A DNA stretch of 64,000 bases, taken from assembly GCF_001702265.1 (NCBI RefSeq), contig NZ_MAUE01000005.1, positions 124,001-188,000 on the forward strand. Direction: 5' to 3'. Positions 26,032 to 34,407 of the stretch are shown here, in pieces. Source of the stretch: Pseudomonas aylmerensis (GTDB lineage Bacteria; Pseudomonadota; Gammaproteobacteria; Pseudomonadales; Pseudomonadaceae). Made by a program: the position numbers and the translations under genes. Every line of letters starts with the position of its first letter. Position 1 is the first letter of the stretch. The notes below the pieces were generated by a model. The model ran no database searches and had not been told where the DNA came from. It saw only the letters and a list, made by a program, of their open reading frames with translations.

Positions 26032-28557
26032 TCAGTAGACGTCGCGGCGGTAGCGGCCTTGTTCGATCAAGCGCTCCACCGCGTCACTGCCGAGTATGTC
26101 CACCAACGCCTGATCCACCCCGGCCGCCATCCCCTGCAGGCTCCCGCACACATAAATCGCCGCGCCTTCTGCCAGCCACCTGCGCAGTACCTCGGCCGAT
26201 TCACGCAGGCGATCCTGCACGTAGATTTTTTCCTCCTGGTCGCGTGAAAACGCCAGGTCCAGCAACGCCAGGTCACCGCTGGCGAGCCAGCCTTGCAGCT
26301 CGTCCTGGCACAGGAAGTCATGCTTGATATTGCGTTCGCCGAACAACAGCCAGTTGCGCTGCTGGCCATCGGCAATGCGCGCCTTGAGCAAACTGCGCAG
26401 GCCAGCGAGGCCCGTGCCATTGCCCAGCAGGATCAACGGCACGGGCGCGTCCGGCAGGTGGAAGCCACTGTTGCGGCGCAGGCGCAGGCTGATTGCGGCG
26501 CCGATGGCCGCATGCTCGGTGAGCCAACCCGAGCCGACGCCCAGGCCGCCATCCGGGTGGCGCTCCTGGCGCACGATGAGTTCCAGCACGCCGTCGCTGG
26601 CGATCGAGGCGATGGAGTATTCGCGCATGCCCAGCGGCGCCAGTGCATTCACCAGTGCCTGGGCATGCAGGCCCACCAGGTGCGCGCGGTTGTCCGGCAA
26701 TTGGCGCGTGGCCAGGGCCTGGTTGAGGGTTTGCGCCAGGCCGTCGATCAGCACGCCGTCGCTGCCGGCCAGGCCCAGTCCTTCCAGGAAGTGCTCGATG
26801 GCCCATGGGCAGTTGCGCGGCAGGACTTCGACCAGATCGCCGGCCTCCCAGCGCTGTGGCGACGTGCTGGTGAGGCCGAGCAGGTAGACATCCGAGCCGC
26901 TGCTGTCGCGGTTGAGCAGGGTGCGCTGGCTCAGCGTCCAGTTTTCGTATTGGGCGGTCGGCCAGGCGGCGGCCGGTGCGTGCCCTGTCAGCTGTCCCAG
27001 TTGTTGTTGCCAATTGAGCAGCGCGGCGCTGTCGCCGCTGTCCACTTCGACCGGGGCGAACAACGGGTTGCCGCCCTGGTTGGTCAGCCAGAAATGCAAG
27101 CGGCGGGCAAAGCCGCAGAAGTGTTCGTACTGTCGGTCACCCAGGGCCAATACCGAGTAGTTCAGGCCCTTGAGGGACATGTCCTGGCCGAGCACGCTGC
27201 GCTCGAAACCCCGCGCGCTGTCGGGCGCTTCGCCGTCACCGAAGGTGCTGACTACAAACAGCGCATTCTGCGACTGGCGCAGGTCGTCCTGGCTGACACT
27301 GCCCAAGGGCTGCACCTTCACCGGCAAGCCGGCAGCCTGCAATTGCCCGGCCGTCTGCCAGGCCAACTGCTCGGCAAAGCCGCTCTGGCTGGCAAAGCCG
27401 ATCAACCAGGCCGGGGCATCGCTGGGGTTGGCGCCGAGGCCTTTGCGTGCATCGCGCACCTGGCGTTTTTTACGCCGGCGGTCCAGGTACAGCAGCCAAC
27501 CGGTGATGAAGAACAACGGCATCAGCAGCGAGCTGACGGTGAGGATGATGCGCCCCGCCAGGCCGAAATAACTGCCGGTGTGCAGCGCGTAAATACTGGT
27601 CAGCAGCTGCGACTTGAGGCTCTTGCTCGCGTACTGGTCGTGGGATTTGACCTCGCCGGTGGCCGGGTCCAGGTTGATCTGGTTCAGCGCTCGGTCATGG
27701 GGCGAGTCTTTCAACAGGTAGTAGACGGTGGCCGGCTGCCCCGCGACGGCGGGCATGCGGATGTTGTAGGCGCTGAGGCCGGGACCGGCATTGCTGTAGA
27801 TGCTGCTCCAGATCGCGTCATAGTTGGCCACCGGCAAAGGGCCTTCGGGCGCCGGGCCACGTTTGCGCACCCGCTCATTTTGCGGGGCATCGGACAGCAG
27901 CTTGGTCAGGCCCTGGCTGTACCAGTCGTAGGACCACGACAGGCCGGTCAGCGCCGACAACAGGTAGGCCAGCAGGCACCAGGTGCCGAACACCGAATGC
28001 AGGTCCCAGTTGAAGTTGCGGCCTTTTTTGCGCCAGTCCAGGGTCAGCCAGGCACGCCAGCTTGCCACCTGGCGTGGCCAGCGCAGGTACAGGCCGGAGA
28101 GGCAGAAAAACACCAGGATCAGCGTGCACGCACCGGTAATCTGCCGGCCGGTTTCACCCATGACCAGGAAGCGGTGCAGTTGCAGGATGAAGCCGAACAC
28201 ATCCTGGCCGACAGCGTCGCCCATGTAGTCGCCGGTGTAGGGATCGAAGTAGCGCATCTGGCCACGGCGCTCGCCGGGCGGCGGGGTGAAGAACACGCGC
28301 GCGGCGTTGCCGCTTTCGCTTTCGACCCACAGCATCGACACGGTCTTGCCTTCGGTGGCTTCGAGCTTGCGTACCAATTCGGCGGGCGGCAGTACCCCGG
28401 CCTCGCGTTTTTGCACGCTGAGCACCGTCGGGTTGAGCGCCCGCAGTATTTCATCCTGAAACGAGACCGCAGCCCCGGTGATCCCCATCAAGGCCAGCAC
28501 CAGCCCGGCAGTGATGCCGAAGAACCAGTGCAACTGGAACAGGGTTTTCTTCAACAC
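26032..28557 (-). CDS. piuB: PepSY-TM / flavodoxin / NADPH-flavin reductase fusion (PiuB-like)
   Basis: An 841-residue inner-membrane reductase. The N-terminal third (about 1-375) is a PepSY-associated membrane domain with four hydrophobic segments (8-30, 140-160, 190-212, 335-360) and conserved His residues ([26 protein letters not shown]) suited to heme binding. It is followed by a flavodoxin-like domain (about 385-530, [14 protein letters not shown]) and a CysJ-type FAD/NADPH module ([39 protein letters not shown]). Such proteins reduce ferric siderophores or periplasmic partners. Position next to piuA/piuC matches P. aeruginosa PA4513. Confidence 0.9.
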   Translation of the reverse strand: MLKKTLFQLHWFFGITAGLVLALMGITGAAVSFQDEILRALNPTVLSVQKREAGVLPPAELVRKLEATEGKTVSMLWVESESGNAARVFFTPPPGERRGQMRYFDPYTGDYMGDAVGQDVFGFILQLHRFLVMGETGRQITGACTLILVFFCLSGLYLRWPRQVASWRAWLTLDWRKKGRNFNWDLHSVFGTWCLLAYLLSALTGLSWSYDWYSQGLTKLLSDAPQNERVRKRGPAPEGPLPVANYDAIWSSIYSNAGPGLSAYNIRMPAVAGQPATVYYLLKDSPHDRALNQINLDPATGEVKSHDQYASKSLKSQLLTSIYALHTGSYFGLAGRIILTVSSLLMPLFFITGWLLYLDRRRKKRQVRDARKGLGANPSDAPAWLIGFASQSGFAEQLAWQTAGQLQAAGLPVKVQPLGSVSQDDLRQSQNALFVVSTFGDGEAPDSARGFERSVLGQDMSLKGLNYSVLALGDRQYEHFCGFARRLHFWLTNQGGNPLFAPVEVDSGDSAALLNWQQQLGQLTGHAPAAAWPTAQYENWTLSQRTLLNRDSSGSDVYLLGLTSTSPQRWEAGDLVEVLPRNCPWAIEHFLEGLGLAGSDGVLIDGLAQTLNQALATRQLPDNRAHLVGLHAQALVNALAPLGMREYSIASIASDGVLELIVRQERHPDGGLGVGSGWLTEHAAIGAAISLRLRRNSGFHLPDAPVPLILLGNGTGLAGLRSLLKARIADGQQRNWLLFGERNIKHDFLCQDELQGWLASGDLALLDLAFSRDQEEKIYVQDRLRESAEVLRRWLAEGAAIYVCGSLQGMAAGVDQALVDILGSDAVERLIEQGRYRRDVY

Positions 28558-28640
28558 GTCGGACCGCCTCGCTCATCTGTCTGTAAATGCCACGGCGCGC
28601 ATTATGCCGTGAGTTGTCGAGAAACATTCTGTTTTACACG

Positions 28641-28671
28641 CAAAAGCCCCACGCATCCGATGCGTGGGGCT
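28641..28671 (-). terminator. Rho-independent terminator of piuA
   Basis: Minus-strand stem AGCCCCACGCAT / ATGCGTGGGGCT with loop CGG, then TTTTGCG. It lies 22 bp after the piuA stop and separates piuA from piuB. Confidence 0.88.
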
Positions 28672-28693
28672 CCTGGTTGCGCGTCGAGCGCGT

Positions 28694-31003
28694 TTAGAAG
28701 TGGAAGCTGGTGGTCAACAACGCAGTACGCCCGGCCGCCTGGTTGGCGAAGTGGGTGGAGAAGGCCTTGTCGTAATACACCTTGTCGGTGAGGTTCTGCA
28801 CGTTCAACTGCAGGTCGACGTTCTTGGTCAGCTTGTAGCTGGCCATGGCGTCGTAGCGGGTGTAGGACGGTACATAAACGAGGTTGCCGGCATCGCCATA
28901 GACTTCGTCGACATAGAACGCGCCGCCGCCGACGGTGAGCTTGGAGGTGATGTCGTAAGTGGTCCACAGGCTGAACGTGTTCTTCGGCGTGTTCGGCATC
29001 TGGTTGCCTTTGCTTGAGCCCGTGCTGACCACGCCGTTTCGACCGTTGAGGCCGGCGTTGACCAGTTCGCTGTCCAGGTAGCTATAGCCCGCGAACACCT
29101 GCCAGTGATCGGTGATCTTGCCGCTGGCCGACAACTCCACGCCATCCAGGCGGGACTCGCCGGCGTTTTCGTAGGTGAGGGAGTCCACCAGGATGCGGGT
29201 GTTTTTCTTCTCGGTACGGAACACCGCCGCCGTCAGGGACAGGCGATCGTGGAACAGGTCCCACTTGGTGCCCAGCTCGTAGTTGACGGTTTCTTCAGGC
29301 TGCAGGTCGCTGGTCGCGGCGCCGGCGGACAGCGGGTTGCCGTCCGAACCTTCACCGACCAGGCCACCGGCAGGGGTTGCCGAGGTGGCGTAGGAGGCAT
29401 AGATGCTGGCGTTCTCCACCGGCTTCCAGACCAGGCCGGCCTGCCAGTTGAAGAACTGGCTGTCTTGCTTGAGTTTGGTGCGGCCGGTGGCGGAGTCGGT
29501 ATTGGCCACAGTGTCGAAGGTGTCGTAGCGCAGGCCGACGTTCAGCAGCCATTTCGGGTCCAGCTCGATCGTGTCGAAGACATACGCGCCACGGCTGGTG
29601 GCCTTGGTGTTGGTGCCGAAGTAGTTGCGCGCGACGCTGCCGGTCCACGCGTCGTCCGGGTTGGGATTGCCCAGCGAGGTGCAGTTGCCGCCGCTGCTGC
29701 CGATCTGGCTCGGCAGGCAGCCGCCGCTTGGGTTGGCTGCGACGGCACCGTTGGCGGTGCGCACGGTGTAGCTGCTGGCGCGGGTTTCTTCGCCGGTGAA
29801 TTCCAGGCCGGTGGAGTAGGAATGCTTGAAGCCCAGAGCCTGGAAGCTGCCGAACAGGTCGGTCTGGTTGGTGGTGGTCTCCGTGGTGGAGACGCGTGAG
29901 TTGGGGCGACGCCACACGGTGCCGAACCGGTTGACGTTGAATTTGCTGTCGTCCGGTTGCGTCAGGATGTAGTCCTGGCCGGTGCTGCCATGACGCAGGG
30001 TGTTTTTCAGCGTCATGGTGTCGCTCAGGTCGTGCTCGATGGAGATCGTGCTGATATCGGCGCGGGTCTTGCGGAAATCACGGTCCTTCAAGCCATAGAA
30101 GTTCGTGCTGTCGCCACCATCGTTGGGTTTGTCATGCACGTGGGCGGCGGCCGTCGAGGAGCCGTAGCCATACGGAATGCCCGAATCCGGCAGGTCGTCG
30201 CTTTCCATGTGGTAGTAGCTGAGGTTGACGCGGGTCGGCGTGCCCAGGCCGAAGGTCAGCGACGGCGCCACGCCCCAGCGGTCATAGTTGATCGCATCGC
30301 GACCGGCCACGTTTTGCTCGTGGCTCATCAGGTTCAGGCGGAACGCGGCGCTGTCGTCGAGGAACTGGCGGTTGACGTCGAGCACATAGCGGCGAGTCTG
30401 GTCGGAACCGTAGGTGAAGCCGCCGTTGGTGAAGTCCCGCGCTTGTGGGGTCTTGCTCACCAGGTTGAGGCTGCCACCGGCCGAGCCACGGCCGCCGAAC
30501 GAGGAGTTCGGGCCTTTGCTGACTTCAATGGATTCAATGTCGAAGATCTCACGGCTCTGGCCGCCGGTGTCGCGCACGCCGTCCAGGTAGGTGTCGCCCT
30601 GGGCGTCGAAACCGCGGATGAATGGGCGGTCGCCCTGCGGGTTGCCGCCTTCGCCGGCGCCGAAGGTGATCCCCGGGACGGTGCGCAAGGCATCCTGCAA
30701 CGAAGTGGCGGCGGTGTCCTTGAGCACTTGTTGCGGCACCACGGTGACCGAGCGCGGCGTGTCCACCAGCGGGGCGGTGTATTTCTGCGAAGAGGCTTTT
30801 TCGACCTGGTAGGACGTGGTGTCCTGCTCTTCCCCGGTAATGCTGGTGGCGCCCAGGGAGATGCTGTTGCGCTGGCCTTTTTGTTCAGTGTCTTCGGCCG
30901 CCTGCGCCAGATGGGCAACAGAGCCGGCGCTGAGGGCGACGCCGATGGCCGAAGCCAGCATGCGTGGTGAACTGGCAGGTATTTTTGTAGTGGTGCGCGA
31001 CAT
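28694..31003 (-). CDS. piuA: TonB-dependent catecholate siderophore receptor PiuA (Fiu-like)
   Basis: A 769-residue outer-membrane receptor. Start MSRTTTKIPASSPRMLASAI; signal peptide ends near HLAQAAEDTE. A plug domain follows (SVTVVPQQVLKDTAATSLQD, PFIRGFDAQGDTYLDGVRD), then a 22-strand barrel ending in Phe (RTALLTTSFHF). A CLPSQIGSSGGNC loop could be disulfide-bonded. In P. aeruginosa PiuA imports catechol siderophores and siderophore-conjugated beta-lactams such as cefiderocol. Divergent from piuC with a Fur-like site between. Intact. Confidence 0.95.
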   Translation of the reverse strand: MSRTTTKIPASSPRMLASAIGVALSAGSVAHLAQAAEDTEQKGQRNSISLGATSITGEEQDTTSYQVEKASSQKYTAPLVDTPRSVTVVPQQVLKDTAATSLQDALRTVPGITFGAGEGGNPQGDRPFIRGFDAQGDTYLDGVRDTGGQSREIFDIESIEVSKGPNSSFGGRGSAGGSLNLVSKTPQARDFTNGGFTYGSDQTRRYVLDVNRQFLDDSAAFRLNLMSHEQNVAGRDAINYDRWGVAPSLTFGLGTPTRVNLSYYHMESDDLPDSGIPYGYGSSTAAAHVHDKPNDGGDSTNFYGLKDRDFRKTRADISTISIEHDLSDTMTLKNTLRHGSTGQDYILTQPDDSKFNVNRFGTVWRRPNSRVSTTETTTNQTDLFGSFQALGFKHSYSTGLEFTGEETRASSYTVRTANGAVAANPSGGCLPSQIGSSGGNCTSLGNPNPDDAWTGSVARNYFGTNTKATSRGAYVFDTIELDPKWLLNVGLRYDTFDTVANTDSATGRTKLKQDSQFFNWQAGLVWKPVENASIYASYATSATPAGGLVGEGSDGNPLSAGAATSDLQPEETVNYELGTKWDLFHDRLSLTAAVFRTEKKNTRILVDSLTYENAGESRLDGVELSASGKITDHWQVFAGYSYLDSELVNAGLNGRNGVVSTGSSKGNQMPNTPKNTFSLWTTYDITSKLTVGGGAFYVDEVYGDAGNLVYVPSYTRYDAMASYKLTKNVDLQLNVQNLTDKVYYDKAFSTHFANQAAGRTALLTTSFHF

Positions 31004-31161
31004 GACGTGTCCTTTCCCCAAGGATGTGAGGCCGCGGAATATAGGGTCAACAAGACTTTCTATCAATTGCGATACATTGCTATTCGCACTGAATTTACAT
31101 TCTTTACACTTTTTGCTTACGGTTTTTACGAAGTCGTTCGTCTGGCATGTTTTACAGCGTG

Positions 31162-31180
31162 GATAAGAATCAATATCATT
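31162..31180. promoter_or_regulatory. Probable Fur box in the piuA-piuC spacer
   Basis: The 19-mer GATAAGAATCAATATCATT, read on the minus strand, matches 12 of 19 positions of the Fur consensus GATAATGATAATCATTATC (my count by eye) and overlaps the palindrome ATCAAT-ATC-ATTGAT. It ends 28 bp before the piuC start, where Fe-Fur would block transcription. Confidence 0.6.
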
Positions 31181-31208
31181 GATGTCTCTTCGATATCAGG
31201 TACTGCCC

Positions 31209-31889
31209 ATGCTGCTGCACATTCCCGGCCTGTTCTCTCGTGAGGAAGTGCAGCGCATTCGCCAAGCCCTGGAAAACACCGAGTGGGCCGACGGAAAAAT
31301 CACCGCCGGGCACCAATCCGCCAAGGCCAAGCACAACCTGCAATTGCCCGAAGGCCATCCATTGGCCAAGGAAATCGGTGCGGCGATGCTTGAGCGCTTG
31401 TGGAAAAATCCGCTGTTTATGTCAGCGGCGTTACCGCACAAAGTTTTCCCGCCGTTGTTCAACTGCTACACCGCGGGTGGCAGCTTCGACTTCCATATCG
31501 ACAATGCCGTGCGCCAGGCCCGGGGCAGTCACGAGCGGGTGCGCACTGACCTGTCGTCGACGCTGTTCTTCAGCGACCCGGAGGAATACGACGGCGGCGA
31601 ACTGGAGATCCAGGACACCTTCGGCCTGCAGCGCGTGAAGTTGCCGGCCGGCGACATGGTGCTGTACCCCGGCTCCAGCCTGCACAAAGTCAACGCCGTG
31701 AGCCGTGGTGCGCGCTATGCCTCGTTTTTCTGGACGCAAAGCCTGGTGCGCGAAGACAGCCAGCGCACCCTGCTGTTCGAGATGGACGGTGCGATCCAGC
31801 AACTGACCCGCGATGTGCCTGACCATCCGGCCCTGATCCAGCTCACCGGCACGTATCACAACCTGCTGCGCCGCTGGGTCGAGGTCTGA
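31209..31889 (+). CDS. piuC: Fe(II)/2-oxoglutarate-dependent hydroxylase PiuC (PKHD-type)
   Basis: A 226-residue PKHX-type dioxygenase. The start [20 protein letters not shown] gives the usual family length; 10 upstream in-frame codons are excluded. Iron ligands His96-x-Asp98 (FDFHIDNA) and His159 (SSLHKVNAV) with the 2-oxoglutarate-binding Arg169 are present in a double-stranded beta-helix. PiuC genes accompany TonB-dependent siderophore receptors and are Fur-regulated; substrate is not established. One nt separates it from the Sel1 gene downstream. Confidence 0.95.
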   Translation: MLLHIPGLFSREEVQRIRQALENTEWADGKITAGHQSAKAKHNLQLPEGHPLAKEIGAAMLERLWKNPLFMSAALPHKVFPPLFNCYTAGGSFDFHIDNAVRQARGSHERVRTDLSSTLFFSDPEEYDGGELEIQDTFGLQRVKLPAGDMVLYPGSSLHKVNAVSRGARYASFFWTQSLVREDSQRTLLFEMDGAIQQLTRDVPDHPALIQLTGTYHNLLRRWVEV

Positions 31890-31890
31890 C

Positions 31891-32643
31891 ATGGGCTTTT
31901 TGTTGCGTCGTGAAGAAGTGCTCAACGTCGAGCAGTTGCAGAGCATGCTCGACGACTCCCCGGTGCGCGCGGCCCAGGCGATCCTGATGGCGGCGAAAGA
32001 GGGCGTGGTGGATGCCCAGGCCCTGCTCGGGCAAATCCTGCTGGAAGGCCGTGGCATTGCCCGCGATGAAGCCTTGGCGCTGCGCTGGTTCCAGATTGCG
32101 GCGAAGGGCGGCCACTTGATGGCGCGCAATATGACCGGTCGCTGCCTGGAGCATGGCTGGGGCTGTGCGGTGGATGAGGCAGCCGCGGCGCGTGAATACC
32201 GCGTGGCAGCCGTAGCCGGACTGGATTGGGCGCAGTACAACTATGCCAATCTGTTGGCGACCGGGCGGGGCGTCGCTGAAGACCAACCGCAGGCACTGGC
32301 GTTATACCGCCAGGCGGCGGAGCAGGGGCATGCCAAGTCGATGAACCTGTTGGGGCGCTATCTGGAAGACGGCCGGTGTTGCCCCAGGGATCTGGAGACG
32401 GCCGTGACGTGGTATCGCCGTTCAGCCGAAGCCGGGGATTTTCGTGGGCAGTTCAGTTATGCAGCGGTGTTGGCCGACGGAGGCCAGATCGAGGCGGCGC
32501 TGGAGTGGCTGCGCAAGGCGCTGGCCGGTGGCAACCTGAAGTTCCTGCGCACGGCGCACAAGGCGCTGGCGGCGGCGAATGACCCGCAGATCCGGGCGAT
32601 GGCCGAAGCTTACAAAGAATGCGCCACACACCTGAACCCGTAG
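31891..32643 (+). CDS. Sel1-repeat (TPR-like) protein
   Basis: A 250-residue helical-repeat protein of at least five Sel1 units (for example AQALLGQILLEGRGIARDEA, AQYNYANLLATGRGVAEDQP, AKSMNLLGRYLEDGRCCPRD). Without a signal peptide it is probably cytosolic and used for protein-protein contacts. It begins one base after the piuC stop and so is likely part of the Fur-controlled piuC operon, as in P. aeruginosa PA4515-PA4516. Its TAG stop codon lies inside the first arm of a REP pair. Confidence 0.88.
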   Translation: MGFLLRREEVLNVEQLQSMLDDSPVRAAQAILMAAKEGVVDAQALLGQILLEGRGIARDEALALRWFQIAAKGGHLMARNMTGRCLEHGWGCAVDEAAAAREYRVAAVAGLDWAQYNYANLLATGRGVAEDQPQALALYRQAAEQGHAKSMNLLGRYLEDGRCCPRDLETAVTWYRRSAEAGDFRGQFSYAAVLADGGQIEAALEWLRKALAGGNLKFLRTAHKALAAANDPQIRAMAEAYKECATHLNP

Positions 32644-32704
32644 GAGCCGGCGTGCCGGCGATGGCGTCTTGAAGATCGCTATCGCCGGCAAGCCGGCTCC
32701 TACA
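32641..32704. repeat. REP pair (inverted REPs) after the Sel1 gene
   Basis: TAGGAGCCGGCGTGCCGGCG and, after about 25 bp, the inverse copy TCGCCGGCAAGCCGGCTCCT. The two palindromes face each other and could fold into one long hairpin. The first arm supplies the Sel1 stop codon. Confidence 0.88.
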
Positions 32705-32731
32705 GAGGGTGATCGTTCCCGGGCGGGATGA

Positions 32732-33895
32732 TCAGACGTAGAACGACTTCAGCGGCGGGAAGCCATTGAACTCAACCGCGCTGTAGCTGGTGGTGTAGGC
32801 ACCGGTCGACAGCCAGTACAGGCGGTCACCGATCGCCAGGTTCAGCGGCAGGCCGTACTTGTAGTTTTCGTACATGATATCGGCGCTGTCGCAGGTAGGA
32901 CCGGCGATGACCACTTCTTCCATCTCGCCTTTCTTCTCGGTCCAGATCGGAAACTTGATGGCTTCGTCCATGGTTTCGATCAGGCCGGAGAATTTGCCCA
33001 CATCGGTGTAAACCCAGCGCTCGACGGCGGTCCGCGATTTGCGTGCCACCAGTACCACTTCACTGACCAGGATGCCGGCGTTGGCGATCAACGAGCGGCC
33101 CGGCTCCAGGATGATTTCCGGCAGGTCATCACCGAAATCTTCCTTGAGGAAGCGAATGATTTCTTCGGCGTAGGTTTCCAGGCTGTTGGTACGGGTGATG
33201 TAGTTGGCCGGGAAGCCGCCACCCATGTTGATCAGCTTGAGGTGGATGCCGTCTTCTTCCTTCAGGCGCTCGAAGATCACTTTGACCTTGGCAATCGCCG
33301 CGTCCCACACGCTGATGTCACGCTGTTGCGAGCCGACGTGGAAGGAGATGCCGTAAGGCACCAAGCCGAGGTCACGGGCGAGGATCAGCAGGTCCATGGC
33401 CATGTCGGTCTGGCAGCCGAATTTGCGTGACAGAGGCCAGTCTGCGGTGGTCGAGCCTTCGGTGAGGATGCGCACATAGACTTTCGAGCCCGGCGCGGCC
33501 TTGGCGATGTTGCGCAGGTCGGCTTCGGAGTCGGTGGAGAACAGGCGCACGCCCTTCTCGTAGAAGTAGCGGATGTCCTTGGATTTCTTGATGGTGTTGC
33601 CGTAGCTGATACGGTCCGGGCTGACGCCGCGGCCGAGCACCTTGTCCAGCTCGTAGATCGAGGCGATGTCGAAGCTCGACCCTTTGTCTTTCAACAGGTC
33701 GATGATCTCGACGGCCGGGTTGGCCTTGACGGCGTAGTACACCTTGGCGAATTCGAAACCGGCGCGCAGGTCATCGTAGGCCTGGCTGATCATCGCGGTG
33801 TCGATCACCACGAACGGGGTTTCTTGCTTGTCGGCGAACGCCTTCATTTTGTCAAAAGTGGCGCGCGCGAAATAATCTTCGACGTTGATCGACAT
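32732..33895 (-). CDS. speC: Ornithine (lysine) decarboxylase, PLP-dependent group IV
   Basis: A 387-residue eukaryotic-type, alanine-racemase-fold decarboxylase that makes putrescine from ornithine (some members also cadaverine from lysine). PLP-binding Lys57 in YYAVKANP, GGGFPANY phosphate loop, LEPGRS, and active-site Cys at about 335 in GPTCDSAD are present. The start MSINVEDYFARATFDKMKAF has AGGAG 5-9 bp upstream. The same frame is open 31 codons further (to 33988), across the leader, but that extension is not homologous to the family. Upstream lie a promoter and an attenuator-like leader. Matches P. aeruginosa PA4519. Confidence 0.95.
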   Translation of the reverse strand: MSINVEDYFARATFDKMKAFADKQETPFVVIDTAMISQAYDDLRAGFEFAKVYYAVKANPAVEIIDLLKDKGSSFDIASIYELDKVLGRGVSPDRISYGNTIKKSKDIRYFYEKGVRLFSTDSEADLRNIAKAAPGSKVYVRILTEGSTTADWPLSRKFGCQTDMAMDLLILARDLGLVPYGISFHVGSQQRDISVWDAAIAKVKVIFERLKEEDGIHLKLINMGGGFPANYITRTNSLETYAEEIIRFLKEDFGDDLPEIILEPGRSLIANAGILVSEVVLVARKSRTAVERWVYTDVGKFSGLIETMDEAIKFPIWTEKKGEMEEVVIAGPTCDSADIMYENYKYGLPLNLAIGDRLYWLSTGAYTTSYSAVEFNGFPPLKSFYV

Positions 33896-33976
33896 GCTGG
33901 GAACTCCTAAGGGCAAACTGTATTGATCAATGGGTGCAAATGAACGTCCTCCGTATCCCCACTTTGGTTCGCCTAC

Positions 33977-34036
33977 TTCCCAAGGCATGTCGCCGAAAGC
34001 AAAAAGGCCATGGGAATAACCGCTTCCCTTGGCCTT
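33977..34036 (-). promoter_or_regulatory. Candidate transcription attenuator in the speC leader
   Basis: On the minus strand AAGGCCAAGGGAA (34036-34024) pairs with TTCCCATGGCCTT (34016-34004), 12 of 13 pairs, followed by five T: an intrinsic terminator about 106 bp before the speC start. A third segment, GCCTTGGGAA (33986-33977), can pair with TTCCCATGGC of the second arm (9 of 10), forming a competing hairpin that would disrupt the terminator. This three-arm layout is that of an attenuator. The pairing is read directly; regulation by ornithine, polyamines or a leader peptide is inference. It could instead be the end of a short sRNA. Confidence 0.6.
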
Positions 34037-34097
34037 GCTGTCTCGTCGTCAGTACTTGAGCCGGATGGATCGTTTCCAGCATGGACGTTCGGCGCGA

Positions 34098-34126
34098 ACT
34101 TTAGGACGTGAGGGGCCATAGATCAA
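34098..34126 (-). promoter_or_regulatory. Predicted sigma-70 promoter for speC leader
   Basis: Minus-strand -35 TTGATC (34126-34121), 17-bp spacer, -10 TAAAGT (34103-34098). Transcription from about 34091 would give a leader of nearly 200 nt that includes the attenuator-like hairpins. Confidence 0.5.
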
Positions 34127-34260
34127 CTAAAAATGTCGCGTTTTTGCACGCGTTCGTCGCGCGATGGCGTGCAGCTACTTATGTAACCGACAGGTGTGAC
34201 GGATTGATGTTCCCCGGGAGGGGCAATTTGCAAGGAAAACAGCTGGTCGGCGAGGGCCTT

Positions 34261-34395
34261 TGTGGCGAGGGGGCTTGCCCCCCTTTGGGCTGCGGAGCGG
34301 CCCCAAATCCTGCCCCCGCGTTTTGTATGAAAAAAACGCGCGGAGTTCATTGGGGCTGCTACGCAGCCCAACGGGGGACAAGCCCCCTCGCCACA
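34261..34395. repeat. Composite REP doublet (about 135 bp) between speC leader and ABC operon
   Basis: Outer ends TGTGGCGAGGGGGCTTGCCC and the inverse GGGGACAAGCCCCCTCGCCA (to 34395) enclose a second inverted pair, TTTGGGCTGCGGAGCGGCCC and TTGGGGCTGCTACGCAGCCC. The whole can fold into one nested hairpin. It is a different REP class from the GTGGGAGC type in the arrays at 39.9 and 62.1 kb. The rest of the 33896-34407 spacer holds the speC leader and promoter. Confidence 0.88.
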
Positions 34396-34407
34396 GAGGC
34401 AGGTTTA

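Noticed and set aside
26293..28791. 832-codon plus-strand frame over piuB
   Set aside because: Opposite-strand shadow; piuB has clear flavodoxin, FAD and NADPH motifs and a sensible start and stop.
33896..33988. A 31-residue N-terminal extension of SpeC
   Set aside because: The frame is open and has an ATG, but the sequence is unlike any decarboxylase, and AGGAG lies properly before the ATG at 33895. Kept only as part of the leader discussion.
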